Shown here in pieces: positions 53,923 through 62,992 of a stretch of DNA of 64,000 bases. Source of the stretch: Aquitalea magnusonii (lineage in GTDB: Bacteria > Pseudomonadota > Gammaproteobacteria > Burkholderiales > Chromobacteriaceae); contig NZ_AP018823.1 in the NCBI RefSeq assembly GCF_002217795.2, forward strand, positions 1,674,001-1,738,000, given 5' to 3'. Below the pieces are notes generated by a model that was not told the DNA's origin, did not search any database, and was given only the letters and a program-made list of their open reading frames with translations. The position numbers and the translations under genes are program-made. The stretch's first letter is position 1. Each line of letters opens with the position of its first letter.

Positions 53923-54870
53923 ATGAATCTGATGCTGGCACCAATGGAAGGTCTGGTCGACCCCATCATGCGGGATGTACTGACTCGTCTGGGCGGTATC
54001 GACTTGTGCGTAACCGAATTTGTCCGGGTCACCAATGTGTTGTTGCCCACGCGGACTTTCCACCGTCTGGCTCCGGAATTGCTGAACGGTGGCAAAACCC
54101 GTGCCGGAACAACGGTACGGGTGCAGTTGTTGGGCTCAGACCCGGTCTGTCTGGCGGAAAATGCCGCCAAAGTGGCCAGCCTGGGTGCGCCGGGGGTCGA
54201 CCTGAACTTCGGCTGCCCGGCACCAACAGTCAACCGTCACCGCGGCGGGGCGGTGCTCTTGACCGAGCCCGAGCTGTTGCACGCCATTGTCAGGCAGGTT
54301 CGCGCTGCCGTGCCGGCTGATATTCCCGTTACCGCCAAGATGCGGCTGGGCTATGAAGACAAGAGCCTGGCGCTGGAGTGTGCTGCCGCATTGGCAAGTG
54401 CCGGCGCTGCCGAATTGGTGGTGCATGCGCGTACCAAGGTGGAAGGTTACAAGCCGCCCGCGCATTGGGACTGGATTGCCCGCATCCGGGAGCATGTCAC
54501 GGTGCCGGTCATCGCCAATGGCGAGGTGTGGACCGTGGCGGATTACCATGCCATCCGGGCGCAAAGCGGCTGCGAGCGGGTGATGATAGGGCGGGGGCTG
54601 ATTGCCGCGCCCGACTTGGCCTTGCGCATCGCGGGCGATCAATCCGACACGCCCATGCCATGGCAGGCGCTGATGGAGTGGCTGCTGGATTTCTACCAGC
54701 AGTGCTTTGCCGAGGCCGGGGAGTCACGCTACCCACCGGCACGTCTCAAGCAGTGGCTGGGTCAGTTGAAGAAAACCTACCCGGAAGCCAGCAGCTTTTT
54801 CGAAGTGATTCGCCGCGAGACATCCGCCGAGAATATTCTCAAGATCATGTGCGATATGTCTGCTAAGTAA
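53923..54870 (+). CDS. dusC: tRNA-dihydrouridine(16) synthase DusC
   Basis: 315 residues. FMN enzyme that reduces U16 in tRNA. It begins [20 protein letters not shown], with the FMN-binding APMEG, then [18 protein letters not shown] holding the catalytic Cys98, [21 protein letters not shown] and [10 protein letters not shown]. The combination of [13 protein letters not shown] and the short C-terminal domain points to DusC rather than DusA or DusB. A strong terminator follows at 55002. Confidence 0.9.
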   Translation: MNLMLAPMEGLVDPIMRDVLTRLGGIDLCVTEFVRVTNVLLPTRTFHRLAPELLNGGKTRAGTTVRVQLLGSDPVCLAENAAKVASLGAPGVDLNFGCPAPTVNRHRGGAVLLTEPELLHAIVRQVRAAVPADIPVTAKMRLGYEDKSLALECAAALASAGAAELVVHARTKVEGYKPPAHWDWIARIREHVTVPVIANGEVWTVADYHAIRAQSGCERVMIGRGLIAAPDLALRIAGDQSDTPMPWQALMEWLLDFYQQCFAEAGESRYPPARLKQWLGQLKKTYPEASSFFEVIRRETSAENILKIMCDMSAK

Positions 54871-55001
54871 ATCCACCCATAGTCAATGCCAGATGCAAGC
54901 GCTACGATGCCGGTGTGCTTGGTTCTTGGTATGGATTCAGGCACTGTATGACCGGCTGCCCTCAGCTTCCGGTCGTTACACTTCCCCGATACCCTGTTAA
55001 T

Positions 55002-55027
55002 CCCTCCCCTTGTGGGAGGGTTTTTTT
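55002..55027 (+). terminator. Rho-independent terminator after dusC
   Basis: CCCTCCC (55002-55008) pairs with GGGAGGG (55014-55020) and is followed by seven T. Its distance from dusC (131 bases) is longer than usual; nothing coding lies between. Confidence 0.9.
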
Positions 55028-55194
55028 ATGCCTGCGTTGTTCTGGCAGGGCAAGGTCAATCAGGCTGATCAAGCCAATCGGCAGGCGAGGGCAGGGGCGC
55101 TTGTTGCGGGCAGGGCCAAATGAAATCAGACCAGGCATGCTGGTCTGATGGTGTTGCCCGACGAGGGCGGTGGGACTGGTCTGGGCGACCCGGA
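55028..55194. other. Short non-coding stretch
   Basis: No gene seen. ACCAGGCATGCTGGT at 55130-55144 is a near-perfect small palindrome of unknown meaning. Confidence 0.4.
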
Positions 55195-55344
55195 CTAGAC
55201 GAACTGCACCGGCACAAAGTAGCTGCGGCCAGTGCGGGATACCAGCACCTGCGGTTGTCCGGCGCGGACTTCACGAAAAGCACGCGGCAGACGGCGCCAG
55301 TCCATGAACTTCATCTTGATCAGGCTTTCATCGATTTGCATCAT
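55195..55344 (-). CDS. 49-residue conserved-looking protein downstream of umuD-like gene
   Basis: ATG at 55344 (a second ATG follows at once) behind a perfect AGGAG, stop TAG at 55195. The product, MMQIDESLIKMKFMDWRRLP then AFREVRAGQPQVLVSRTGRS and YFVPVQFV, is basic with a helix-strand-strand pattern and no membrane segment. It begins eight bases after the umuD-like stop, so it is in the same operon. It occupies the place where umuC would be expected. Family not recognised; possible small DNA-binding or modulator protein. Confidence 0.6.
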   Translation of the reverse strand: MMQIDESLIKMKFMDWRRLPRAFREVRAGQPQVLVSRTGRSYFVPVQFV

Positions 55345-55352
55345 GCGCTCCT

Positions 55353-55931
55353 TTACGAGACCGGGTGAATGACGTTGGTCACTACACCCCAGATAAACAA
55401 TGCCGCTTCTTCCGGCACTTCGATTGGCGAGTAAGCCGGGTTCTCCGGCATCAGGAACAGACCACTTGCCGTTTTTTCCAGCCGCTTCACGGTAAGCTCC
55501 CCGTTGATCACCGCCACCACCACCTTGCCGCTGCGTGCTGGCAGGGCGCGGTCGACAATCAGCAGGTCGCCATCGTGAATGCCGGCATTGATCATCGAGT
55601 CGCCCTTCACCGTCACCATGAAGGTACTGGCCGGGTGGCTCACCAGATGGGCATTCAGGTCGATGTCGGCTTCTTTCAGGTCATCGGCTGCCACGGGTGA
55701 GCCGGCGGGTACCCGGCTGGCGAACAAGGGCAGCGACAACTGGCTGAGGGTTTCCGACAGGGTGCGGATGTCCTGGGTGTCCGCCGTTTTGACCGTGCGT
55801 AGCTGGCGATATTCGGCCAGCCAGTTTTCCAGCAGTGGACGCAGGGGTTCTGGAACCCGCATGGCGACGGTCTTGTCGCCACCGAATGCCGATTTGCGTC
55901 CGGCACCGTCACGTTTGCCTCCTTGTGCCAT
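55353..55931 (-). CDS. UmuD/LexA-type S24 peptidase, likely self-cleaving SOS protein
   Basis: 192 residues. Residues 1-40 are a basic N-terminus (GKRDGAGRKSAFGGDKTVAM, RVPEPL) unlike the LexA winged helix. The C-terminal S24 domain has the cleavage site Ala76-Gly77 (VPAGSPV), catalytic Ser112 in VKGDSMINAGIHDGD and Lys149 in GELTVKRL. In UmuD, RecA filaments trigger self-cleavage and the product works with UmuC as polymerase V. No umuC follows; a 49-residue gene does. It could be a stand-alone UmuD or a small SOS-responsive repressor. The N-terminus would be about 76 residues, longer than the 24 removed from E. coli UmuD. Confidence 0.8.
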   Translation of the reverse strand: MAQGGKRDGAGRKSAFGGDKTVAMRVPEPLRPLLENWLAEYRQLRTVKTADTQDIRTLSETLSQLSLPLFASRVPAGSPVAADDLKEADIDLNAHLVSHPASTFMVTVKGDSMINAGIHDGDLLIVDRALPARSGKVVVAVINGELTVKRLEKTASGLFLMPENPAYSPIEVPEEAALFIWGVVTNVIHPVS

Positions 55932-56087
55932 CTTGGCTTTCCCTGATTCGCTTGCGGTGAGTTGATTGTGTACAAATTCAAATCGCTTGGCAATGCCAAT
56001 TTCAAAATCTGCGCTTGCAGTGTGGCATTCTTGCTGCGGCGGCTGCTTGGGTTTTTTGCAAGGTATTGAAATAAAAAGGATGTTTTC

Positions 56088-56900
56088 TCAGTTGACGGGC
56101 GTGGTGCCGGAGGCTGCATCTGGTGCGGCAAACAGCAGAAACAAACCGGCCTGCTGGCTGACGCCCAGCTTGGCGTACAGATTGCGCCGGTGGACCTTGG
56201 CGGTGTCCTGGGAGATGCCCAGCTCACGGGCAATGGCCTTGGTGGAGTGTCCGGCCAGAATCAGCAGGGCAACTTGTACCTCGCGCTCGGTCAGTTGCGG
56301 ATTGCCGCGCTGGCGCAAGGCATCTTCCAGCCGCATCTGGCGCTGAGCCGGATTGTTTTGCTGCTGTGCAATCAGGCTGGCATCAAATTGCCATGCCTTG
56401 CGCATCAAGGGCAGCAGCCAGGGGCTGAATAACTGGCAACGACCAACCGCGCTGGCACTGAAGCGCTGGCGGCTGGCCAGCGACAGTGACAACACGCCCT
56501 GACCGGCAATAGGCAGCAGGAATTGCAGCTCGTCTTCCCCGACATTGCGGCTGAAATACTGGCGGTAGTATTCGGTGTCGCGGAAGGAATCCGGTGCCAC
56601 ATCATCCAGCCGATACAGGCCGGGCTGCGGGTTTTGCTGGCTGAAAGCATAGAAGGGGTCGATGCGGTACAGCCCGGCACGGTAGTCGGCAAACAAATCG
56701 TCCGCTGCCAGATTGGCGGCATGATCCGCCAGGATCAGCGGGGGCTGGTCGGCCTGGAACAGCAGCACCACCCAGGTATCGAAGGTGGCAATCTCGCCCA
56801 AAAAGCTGGCCAGCACCGGCCAGAAGCGTGGCTCTCCCAGTTGTTCCAGCAATTTCCCCAGCCGGTGATGAAAGGCCAGGTCACTCACGGCGATCTGCAT
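56088..56900 (-). CDS. LuxR-family transcriptional regulator
   Basis: 270 residues from the ATG at 56900 (MQIAVSDLAFHHRLGKLLEQ); the longer frame starts inside the intergenic region. The C-terminal helix-turn-helix (about residues 200-255) has LTEREVQVALLILAGHSTKA and IARELGISQDTAKVHRRNLY. The N-terminal 180 residues are a GAF/autoinducer-like sensory domain of unclear type (DLFADYRAGLYRIDPFYAFS), which in related proteins binds an amine or other small ligand. It diverges from the puuC-aminotransferase operon across 198 bases and is probably its activator. Confidence 0.8.
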   Translation of the reverse strand: MQIAVSDLAFHHRLGKLLEQLGEPRFWPVLASFLGEIATFDTWVVLLFQADQPPLILADHAANLAADDLFADYRAGLYRIDPFYAFSQQNPQPGLYRLDDVAPDSFRDTEYYRQYFSRNVGEDELQFLLPIAGQGVLSLSLASRQRFSASAVGRCQLFSPWLLPLMRKAWQFDASLIAQQQNNPAQRQMRLEDALRQRGNPQLTEREVQVALLILAGHSTKAIARELGISQDTAKVHRRNLYAKLGVSQQAGLFLLFAAPDAASGTTPVN

Positions 56901-57098
56901 GTCTGTTTTGCTCCTCTGTCGGTTTTGGCCATGGTTTTGCATGATGCCGCAACTGTTCTGCCCCGGCGCTACCCCCAAGGGGTGAGTGGCCTCACCCATC
57001 AAGGCGATGGGCGGGGGCGGGTGGCCTGCCTAGACTGTGGCCATTGCATGCCAGTCGTATGTTGGGGCGCGACTGGCCAAACCCGACAGGAGAGTAGC

Positions 57099-58595
57099 AT
57101 GTTGTCATCGAAAGATCTGTCATTCTGGACGGCTTGCGCCAGCGCGCTGCAGCCTGCTGCACAGGCCTATATTGATGGCCGGCTGCAAGATGCAGTAGAT
57201 GGCCGCCAGTTTGCCAGCATCTGTCCGCACACCGGCCATACCATCGCCATGGTGGCGCGCTGTGCGCAGGCGGATGTCGACCTGGCAGTGAGCGCGGCGC
57301 GGCGCAGCTTTGAGGGCGGGGACTGGTCGCGCTGTCATCCGCGAGAGCGCAAACCGGTGCTGCAAAAACTGGCACAACTGCTGCGCGACAACGCCGATGA
57401 GCTGGCCTTGCTGGATTGCCTGGACATGGGCAAGCCGATTTCCGATGCGCTGAATATCGACGTGCCGGCCACGGCGGCCTTGTTCGACTGGTATGCGGAG
57501 GCCTGCGACAAGCTGTATGACGAAGTGGCCCCCAGCGGCCCGGATGCGCTGGCGCTGGTGACGCGCGAACCGGTGGGCGTGGTGGCGGCGGTGATTCCGT
57601 GGAATTTCCCGCTGGACATGGCCGCCTGGAAAGTGGCCCCGGCGCTGGCTGCAGGCAATAGCGTGCTGCTGAAACCGGCCGAGCAGTCGCCGTTGTCTGC
57701 CATCCGTCTGGCGCAGTTGGCCAGCGAGGCCGGTCTGCCGGATGGCGTGCTGAACGTGCTGCCCGGCTATGGCGAGGAAGCCGGGCAGGCGCTGGGCCTG
57801 CATCCGGACATCGACTGCCTGTCGTTTACTGGCAGCACCGAAATCGGCAAGCGCTTTCTGGCGTATTCCGCCGCTTCCAACATGAAGATGGTGTGGCTGG
57901 AGTGCGGTGGCAAAAGCCCGAATCTGGTGTTTGGCGACTGTGCCGACCTGGACGCCGCAGCACGCAAGGCGGCCTTCGGCATCTGCTTCAATCAGGGCCA
58001 GGTGTGTTCGGCCAGCTCGCGTCTGCTGGTGGAAAACAGCATCCACGACCGTTTTGTCGAAAAAGTGCTGACCGAAATGGCGCATTACCAGCCGGGCAAC
58101 CCGCTGGACCCGGCCACACGGCTGGGCTCGCTGGTGGATGCCGGGCATACCGGCCGGGTACACGGCTTTATCGAGGACGGCGTGCGGCAGGGTGCGCGCT
58201 TGCTGGCTGGTGGCGAGCGGTTGCGACTGGGTGACAGTGATTGCTATTTGCAACCCACCCTGTTTACCGGGGTGACGCCGCAGATGCGTATTGCCCGCGA
58301 AGAGATTTTCGGCCCGGTGCTATCGGTGCTGCGTTTTGACAGCGAGGCCGAAGCCATTGCCATGGCCAATGACAGCATTTACGGCCTGGCAGCCGCGGTG
58401 TGGACCGACCAGTTGCAGCGGGCGCACCGCGTGGCGCGTGCCTTGCGCGCCGGTACTGTCTCGGTCAACACCGTGGACGCGCTGGACCCCGGCGTACCGT
58501 TTGGCGGCTGCAAGCAGTCCGGCTTTGGCCGCGACCTGTCCCTGCATGCGCTGGACAAGTTCAGCCAGCTCAAAACCACCTGGATCAGCCTGTAA
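57099..58595 (+). CDS. puuC: Gamma-glutamyl-gamma-aminobutyraldehyde / aminoaldehyde dehydrogenase (PuuC-like)
   Basis: 498 residues from the ATG at 57099 behind GGAGAG. ALDH superfamily: NAD-binding VVAAVIPWNFPLDMAAWKVA, LTGSTEIGKRF-like LSFTGSTEIGKRF, catalytic Glu268 in WLECGGKSP and nucleophile Cys303 in NQGQVCSASS. The overall style and its pairing with a class III aminotransferase 26 bases downstream point to polyamine or omega-amine breakdown: the aminotransferase makes an aldehyde that this enzyme oxidises. Substrate assignment is by context. Confidence 0.85.
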   Translation: MLSSKDLSFWTACASALQPAAQAYIDGRLQDAVDGRQFASICPHTGHTIAMVARCAQADVDLAVSAARRSFEGGDWSRCHPRERKPVLQKLAQLLRDNADELALLDCLDMGKPISDALNIDVPATAALFDWYAEACDKLYDEVAPSGPDALALVTREPVGVVAAVIPWNFPLDMAAWKVAPALAAGNSVLLKPAEQSPLSAIRLAQLASEAGLPDGVLNVLPGYGEEAGQALGLHPDIDCLSFTGSTEIGKRFLAYSAASNMKMVWLECGGKSPNLVFGDCADLDAAARKAAFGICFNQGQVCSASSRLLVENSIHDRFVEKVLTEMAHYQPGNPLDPATRLGSLVDAGHTGRVHGFIEDGVRQGARLLAGGERLRLGDSDCYLQPTLFTGVTPQMRIAREEIFGPVLSVLRFDSEAEAIAMANDSIYGLAAAVWTDQLQRAHRVARALRAGTVSVNTVDALDPGVPFGGCKQSGFGRDLSLHALDKFSQLKTTWISL

Positions 58596-58621
58596 GCCGG
58601 TGTACCGGCATGGAGACCTCA

Positions 58622-60004
58622 ATGCGCACGAATCAGAAGCAACGCAGTACCGCCGACTATCAGGCCATGGATGCCGCCCACCATATTCATGCCTTTCTGG
58701 ACCAGAAAGCCCTGAACGAGGAGGGGCCGCGCGTCATCACCCGTGGCGAAGGGCTGTATGTGTGGGACAGCGAAGGCAAGCAGTATCTGGACGGCATGTC
58801 CGGCCTGTGGTGTACCAATGTCGGCTATGGCCGGCAGGAGCTGATTGATGCCGCCACCCGGCAGCTCAAGGAACTGAGTTACTACAATATGTTTTTCCAC
58901 ACCACCCACCCGGCGGTGGTGGAGTTGTCCGAGCGGCTGTTTTCCCTGCTGCCTGGCAGTTACAGCCATGTGATTTATACCAATTCCGGCTCCGAAGCCA
59001 ATGAGGTGCTGATCCGCACCGTACGCCGCTTCTGGGATGTGATGGGGCAGCCGGACAAGAAAATCTTCATCGGCCGCCAGAATGGCTATCACGGCTCCAC
59101 CGTGGGCAGCGCCTCGCTCGGTGGCATGGCCTTCATGCACGAGATGGGCAATCTGCCGATTCCGGGGGTTGAGCACATTGACGAGCCGGACTGGTATCGC
59201 CACGGCGGCAGCCTCAGCCCGGCGGAATTCGGCCTGCAGTGCGCCCGCGCGCTGGAGCAGAAAATCCTGCAACTGGGCGCGGACAAGGTGGCGGCATTTG
59301 TGGCCGAACCGTTCCAGGGTGCCGGTGGCATGATTTTTCCACCGGAAAGCTACTGGCCGGAGATCCAGCGCATTTGCCGTCAGTACGATGTGCTGCTGTG
59401 TGCCGACGAGGTGATTGGCGGTTTTGGCCGCACTGGCGAATGGTTTGCCCATCAGCATTTCGACTTCCAGCCCGACACGCTGAGCATTGCCAAGGGGCTG
59501 ACCTCCGGCTACATCCCCATGGGCGGGCTGGTGCTGTCGCGGCGCATGGCGCAGGCCCTGATCGACAAGGGCGGAGTGTTTGCCCACGGCCTGACCTATT
59601 CCGGTCACCCGGTGGCTGCCGCGGTGGCACTGGCCAATCTGGATGTGTTGCAGGGCGAAGGCATGGTGGAGGCCGTCAAGCAGGATACCGGCCCCTATCT
59701 GCAACGCTGCCTGCGTGAAGTGTTTGCCGACCACCCGCTGGTGGGCGATATCCAGGGCACGGGCATGGTGGCGGCCTTGCAGCTGTGCGAAGACAAGGCC
59801 AGCCGCAAGCTGTTTGCCAATGAAGACGATATCGGCTGGCGTTGCCGCAGCCATGGTTTTGACGAGGGGCTGATCATCCGCTCTACCCATGGCCGCATGA
59901 TCATGGCACCGGCACTGGCCATTACCCGCAGCCAGATTGATGAGCTGCTGAGCAAAACCCGGCGGGCGGTGGATCGCACTGCCCGCGAGCTGGGCATCTT
60001 GTAA
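58622..60004 (+). CDS. spuC: Class III omega-aminotransferase (putrescine/spermidine-pyruvate type, SpuC-like)
   Basis: 460 residues. PLP enzyme: PLP-binding motif with Asp262 in LLCADEVIGGFGRTGEW and Lys291 in LSIAKGLTSGYIPMGG, and SGSEANEVLIRT (about residues 122-133) for cofactor phosphate. The N-terminal DAAHHIHAFLDQKALNEEGP and AGLWCTNVGYGR-like GLWCTNVGYGR are typical of polyamine:pyruvate aminotransferases such as SpuC. It transfers the terminal amine of a polyamine to pyruvate, giving an aminoaldehyde for the puuC product. Likely one operon under the LuxR regulator next door. Confidence 0.85.
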   Translation: MRTNQKQRSTADYQAMDAAHHIHAFLDQKALNEEGPRVITRGEGLYVWDSEGKQYLDGMSGLWCTNVGYGRQELIDAATRQLKELSYYNMFFHTTHPAVVELSERLFSLLPGSYSHVIYTNSGSEANEVLIRTVRRFWDVMGQPDKKIFIGRQNGYHGSTVGSASLGGMAFMHEMGNLPIPGVEHIDEPDWYRHGGSLSPAEFGLQCARALEQKILQLGADKVAAFVAEPFQGAGGMIFPPESYWPEIQRICRQYDVLLCADEVIGGFGRTGEWFAHQHFDFQPDTLSIAKGLTSGYIPMGGLVLSRRMAQALIDKGGVFAHGLTYSGHPVAAAVALANLDVLQGEGMVEAVKQDTGPYLQRCLREVFADHPLVGDIQGTGMVAALQLCEDKASRKLFANEDDIGWRCRSHGFDEGLIIRSTHGRMIMAPALAITRSQIDELLSKTRRAVDRTARELGIL

Positions 60005-60196
60005 GCCCCGCCACCGGCATCCCCCCTTGTTATCCGCGATATTGCGGCTGGCGTGGCCAGAATCCGCGTCAGTGGCACTGCAGTACGGATGATCAAGCGT
60101 TGCCGTTGAATATCTGGGCTGAGCGGGGTAGTCTCTGCACCCGTCCCGTTACTGCCGTGCAGATGGCTGCAGGCAAGGGGTGAACAGGAGACAGAG

Positions 60197-60364
60197 ATGC
60201 GAGTACAGGCAAACCCGGCGGATATCGGTCGTTGCGGCTGTGGCCGGCGCGACTATTGTGATGGTAGCCATGGCCTGAGTGAAGAACAGTGGCAGGCCCG
60301 GCTGGCCGAAGAGCAACAACAGGCACAGCAATTGGCAGAGCAAGCCGATTTTGGCGACGACTGA
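60197..60364 (+). CDS. Mini CDGSH-type iron-sulfur or zinc protein
   Basis: 55 residues, ATG at 60197 behind ACAGGAGACAGAG. The metal motif is RCGCGRRDYCDGSH (Cys13, Cys15, Cys21, His25), followed by an acidic Gln-rich helix (EEQWQARLAEEQQQAQQLAE). In CDGSH proteins three Cys and one His hold a 2Fe-2S cluster in CxC-x8-CDGSH spacing; here the gap between second and third Cys is five residues, so the usual S-xxx-P loop is missing. It might hold a cluster in a tighter loop or bind zinc. A strong hairpin follows. Confidence 0.7.
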   Translation: MRVQANPADIGRCGCGRRDYCDGSHGLSEEQWQARLAEEQQQAQQLAEQADFGDD

Positions 60365-60398
60365 GCACTGCGCCTTCCGGCTTCGGCCCGCCCAAGTA

Positions 60399-60441
60399 CA
60401 AACAGCCCGCACATCCGGCAGGATGGCGGGCTGTTTGTTTG
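60399..60441. terminator. Bidirectional terminator
   Basis: ACAAACAGCCCGC (60399-60411) pairs with GCGGGCTGTTTGT (about 60426-60438), giving a long stem with T on one side and A on the other. It lies between the convergent CDGSH and phasin genes and can end both transcripts. Confidence 0.85.
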
Positions 60442-60448
60442 GGGAGGG

Positions 60449-60841
60449 TTATTTCTTTTTGTCGCTGCTATTGGGTGGCGGTTGCAGATAGCTGGCCATG
60501 CCTTGCAAGGAATTTTGCATGCTGGAGAGGTGTTCCAGTGCCAGGCCTTGCAAGTCTTCCTGTGCCTTGGTCAGGATGCCGCAGAATTCGCCAGAGCACT
60601 CCATGGCCCGGTTGGCATTGGCTTTGGCCAGATCGCTGATCTGGCTGATGGCTTCCTGCGGTGTGCTGGCCTGGCTCAGCGCTTGCAGCGACTTGGCGTA
60701 GTTGTCCAGATGTTCGCGGCTGGTGCTGATCTGGAAATTGACCAGTTGTTCGACATTGTTCATCGAGACTTGCAGGAATTTCAGCGTGATATCCACGCCG
60801 GCAGTCTGATTTGGCTGCTTGGACTTGTCGTTGAATGACAT
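60449..60841 (-). CDS. Phasin-family protein
   Basis: 130 residues from the ATG at 60841 (MSFNDKSKQPNQTAGVDITL). All-helical, amphipathic, with the phasin_2 pattern: FLQVSMNNVEQLVNFQISTS, REHLDNYAKSLQALSQASTP, and a C-terminal QEDLQGLALEHLSSMQN. Phasins coat polyhydroxyalkanoate granules and control their size. The acidic/basic tail SSDKKK is usual. No PHA synthase is in the window. Stand-alone gene. Confidence 0.85.
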   Translation of the reverse strand: MSFNDKSKQPNQTAGVDITLKFLQVSMNNVEQLVNFQISTSREHLDNYAKSLQALSQASTPQEAISQISDLAKANANRAMECSGEFCGILTKAQEDLQGLALEHLSSMQNSLQGMASYLQPPPNSSDKKK

Positions 60842-60990
60842 GGTGCTTCTCCTTGGGGACTGGACGGTAGCAGGGGGGAGGGCAGTCGTTGCGTGTGCAA
60901 CAACTGCTTGGAGCACACCCACCGCCAATCGTTCAGCATTTTCCCTGTCCAAGAGGAGTGGCTGGCCGCTGCTGGATCAACCGCGCTGCT

Positions 60991-62940
60991 TCAGCCCAAG
61001 GCACGGGCAATGAAATTGCGCGGCACGCGCGGCTTGGGTACCCGACCGCTAAACCAGTTGCGTACATCCTGATCCAGCCCGATGCCGTGCATGAAGTTGT
61101 ACAAGGCTTTGTTGAGCGCCTTGCCCATGGCGTCGTGGTCGGTGCCGGTGGGGTCGATGAAGCCGACATCATTCTTGGCAAAGCTGACTGGCGGCAAGGG
61201 CTGCAGGGTGACGCCGTATTCTTCCGGGTTCTGCCCCACCGGTGAATGCACGGTACAGGCAAAGCGGTGGAAGAAGCCGGACTGGATGCAGCCGGTATCA
61301 AATAGCTGGCGCACGTATTCCAGCGCATCCACCGTGTCCTGCACTGTCTGGGTGGGAAAGCCGTACATCAGGTAGGCATGCACCAGCACGCCGGCTTCGG
61401 TAAAGCTTTGCGTCACCCGTGCCACCTGTTCCACCGACACGCCTTTTTTCATCAGCTTGAGCAGGCGGTCCGAGGCCACTTCCAGCCCGCCGGAAATGGC
61501 AATGCAGCCGCTTTCCGCCAGCAACTGGCACAGCTCCGGCGTGAAGGATTTCTCGAAGCGGATATTGCCCCACCAGGAAATGGACACATTGCGGCGCAGC
61601 AGTTCTTCGGCCAGCGCGCGCAGCATCTTGGGCGGCGCAGCCTCGTCGACAAAATGGAAGCCGGTCTGGTCGGTTTCGGTAATGATGGCCTCGATGCGGT
61701 CCACCAGGGTGCTGGCAGAGGCGGTTTCGTAGCGCGAGATGTAGTCCAGTGTCACGTCACAGAAGCTGCATTTTTTCCAGTAGCAGCCATGTGCCACCGT
61801 CAGCTTGTTCCAGCGCCCGTCGCTCCACAGCCGGTGCATGGGGTTGAGCATGTCCAGCAGCGACAGGTAGCGGTCGATGGGCAGGCCGTCCCAGGTGGGC
61901 GTGCCGACTTCTTCGAACGGAATATCGGCTTCCATCATATTGATGTAGCGCACCTGGCCGTCTTCGCGCATGAAGGTGCGCACCAGCCGCGATGCCGAGC
62001 GTTTGCCTTGCCAGTGTTCCAGCAGCGCCAGCAGCGGTTTTTCGCCATCGTCCAGCGTGATGAAGTCGAAATAATCGAACACCCGTGGTTCTTTCAGCTC
62101 GCGCAGCTCGGTATTGACGAAGCCGCCGCCCAGCACGGTGCGGATGGCCGGCCAGCGCGCCTTGATGGTCTGGGCGATGCGGAAGGCTGCATACACCGAA
62201 CCGGGGAAGGGTACCGACAGCAGCACGATGTCCGGCTGATGCCGGGCAATGGCTTCTTCCACCAGCTGTTGCAGGGTGTCGTCCACCAGCGTGGGTTTGC
62301 CGGCCAGGGCGCGGGCCAGCGGCTCGAAGGTGGGCTGGCTCATGGCCAGTGATTCGGCATAGCGCACGAATTCAAAACGCTCATCCACCGCCTCGCGCAG
62401 CACGTCGGCAATGTCATTCAGGTAGAGCGTGGCCAGATGGCGGGCGCGGTCCTGCTGACCCAGTGCGCCAAAGGCCCAGGCCAGCGGGTCGCCGCCATAG
62501 GGGTCGTCCGGGTCCACATACACTTCCAGCGCGGCAAAGCGCTCGCCTTCCGGCAGGAAATTGCGGCCGCAGATGCGATGCGCCACGGTGGAGTCACGCC
62601 CTTGCAAAAAGGCAATGACCGGGCCGATGGTGGCCAGGTAGCGCTCAAACTGGCCGACAAAGCTGTGTAGTTGCGCACTGCGTTTTTTCGGTGGGATGGC
62701 GTCAAGCTGCTGGCGTACCGCCTGCAGGCCGCTTACCGAAAACAGTCGCAATACCAGTTGCAAGGCCAGGTCTTCCTGAAAGGCCGTGACCTGGCGCGAG
62801 CGCAGAAAGCCGGTGATATAGGCGGTGGACGGGTAGGGCGTGTTCAACTGCGTCATCGGCGGGATGAGTGATAGCACGCGTGGCGACGCATTGGCGGTGG
62901 ACGTCTGCATGGGGGTGGTATTCAACTGCATGGCTTTCAT
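60991..62940 (-). CDS. B12-binding radical SAM protein
   Basis: 649 residues. N-terminal helical part, then a cobalamin-binding Rossmann domain (about 215-330, DIVLLSVPFPGSVYAAFRIA, ALRTVLGGGFVNTEL-like TVLGGGFVNTEL) and a radical SAM barrel with a cluster motif in HGCYWKKCSFCDVTLDYISR (three cysteines, C-x4-C-x2-C). Later FGFPTQTVQDTVDALEYVRQ-like YGFPTQTVQDTVDALEY is typical of the family. The substrate is unknown; such enzymes often carry out methylation or lipid and tRNA changes. Start as given; GCAATCAATG precedes it without a strong site. Confidence 0.85.
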   Translation of the reverse strand: MKAMQLNTTPMQTSTANASPRVLSLIPPMTQLNTPYPSTAYITGFLRSRQVTAFQEDLALQLVLRLFSVSGLQAVRQQLDAIPPKKRSAQLHSFVGQFERYLATIGPVIAFLQGRDSTVAHRICGRNFLPEGERFAALEVYVDPDDPYGGDPLAWAFGALGQQDRARHLATLYLNDIADVLREAVDERFEFVRYAESLAMSQPTFEPLARALAGKPTLVDDTLQQLVEEAIARHQPDIVLLSVPFPGSVYAAFRIAQTIKARWPAIRTVLGGGFVNTELRELKEPRVFDYFDFITLDDGEKPLLALLEHWQGKRSASRLVRTFMREDGQVRYINMMEADIPFEEVGTPTWDGLPIDRYLSLLDMLNPMHRLWSDGRWNKLTVAHGCYWKKCSFCDVTLDYISRYETASASTLVDRIEAIITETDQTGFHFVDEAAPPKMLRALAEELLRRNVSISWWGNIRFEKSFTPELCQLLAESGCIAISGGLEVASDRLLKLMKKGVSVEQVARVTQSFTEAGVLVHAYLMYGFPTQTVQDTVDALEYVRQLFDTGCIQSGFFHRFACTVHSPVGQNPEEYGVTLQPLPPVSFAKNDVGFIDPTGTDHDAMGKALNKALYNFMHGIGLDQDVRNWFSGRVPKPRVPRNFIARALG

Positions 62941-62992
62941 TGATTGCTGCGGCCCGCCGGAGCGATAACGGCTTAGCGGCGACGGACGGTAT

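Noticed and set aside
57120-58253. 377-residue minus-strand frame opposite puuC, and 58619-59890 opposite the aminotransferase
   Set aside because: The sense genes have complete catalytic motifs; antisense products are low-complexity and His/Gln/Arg-rich.
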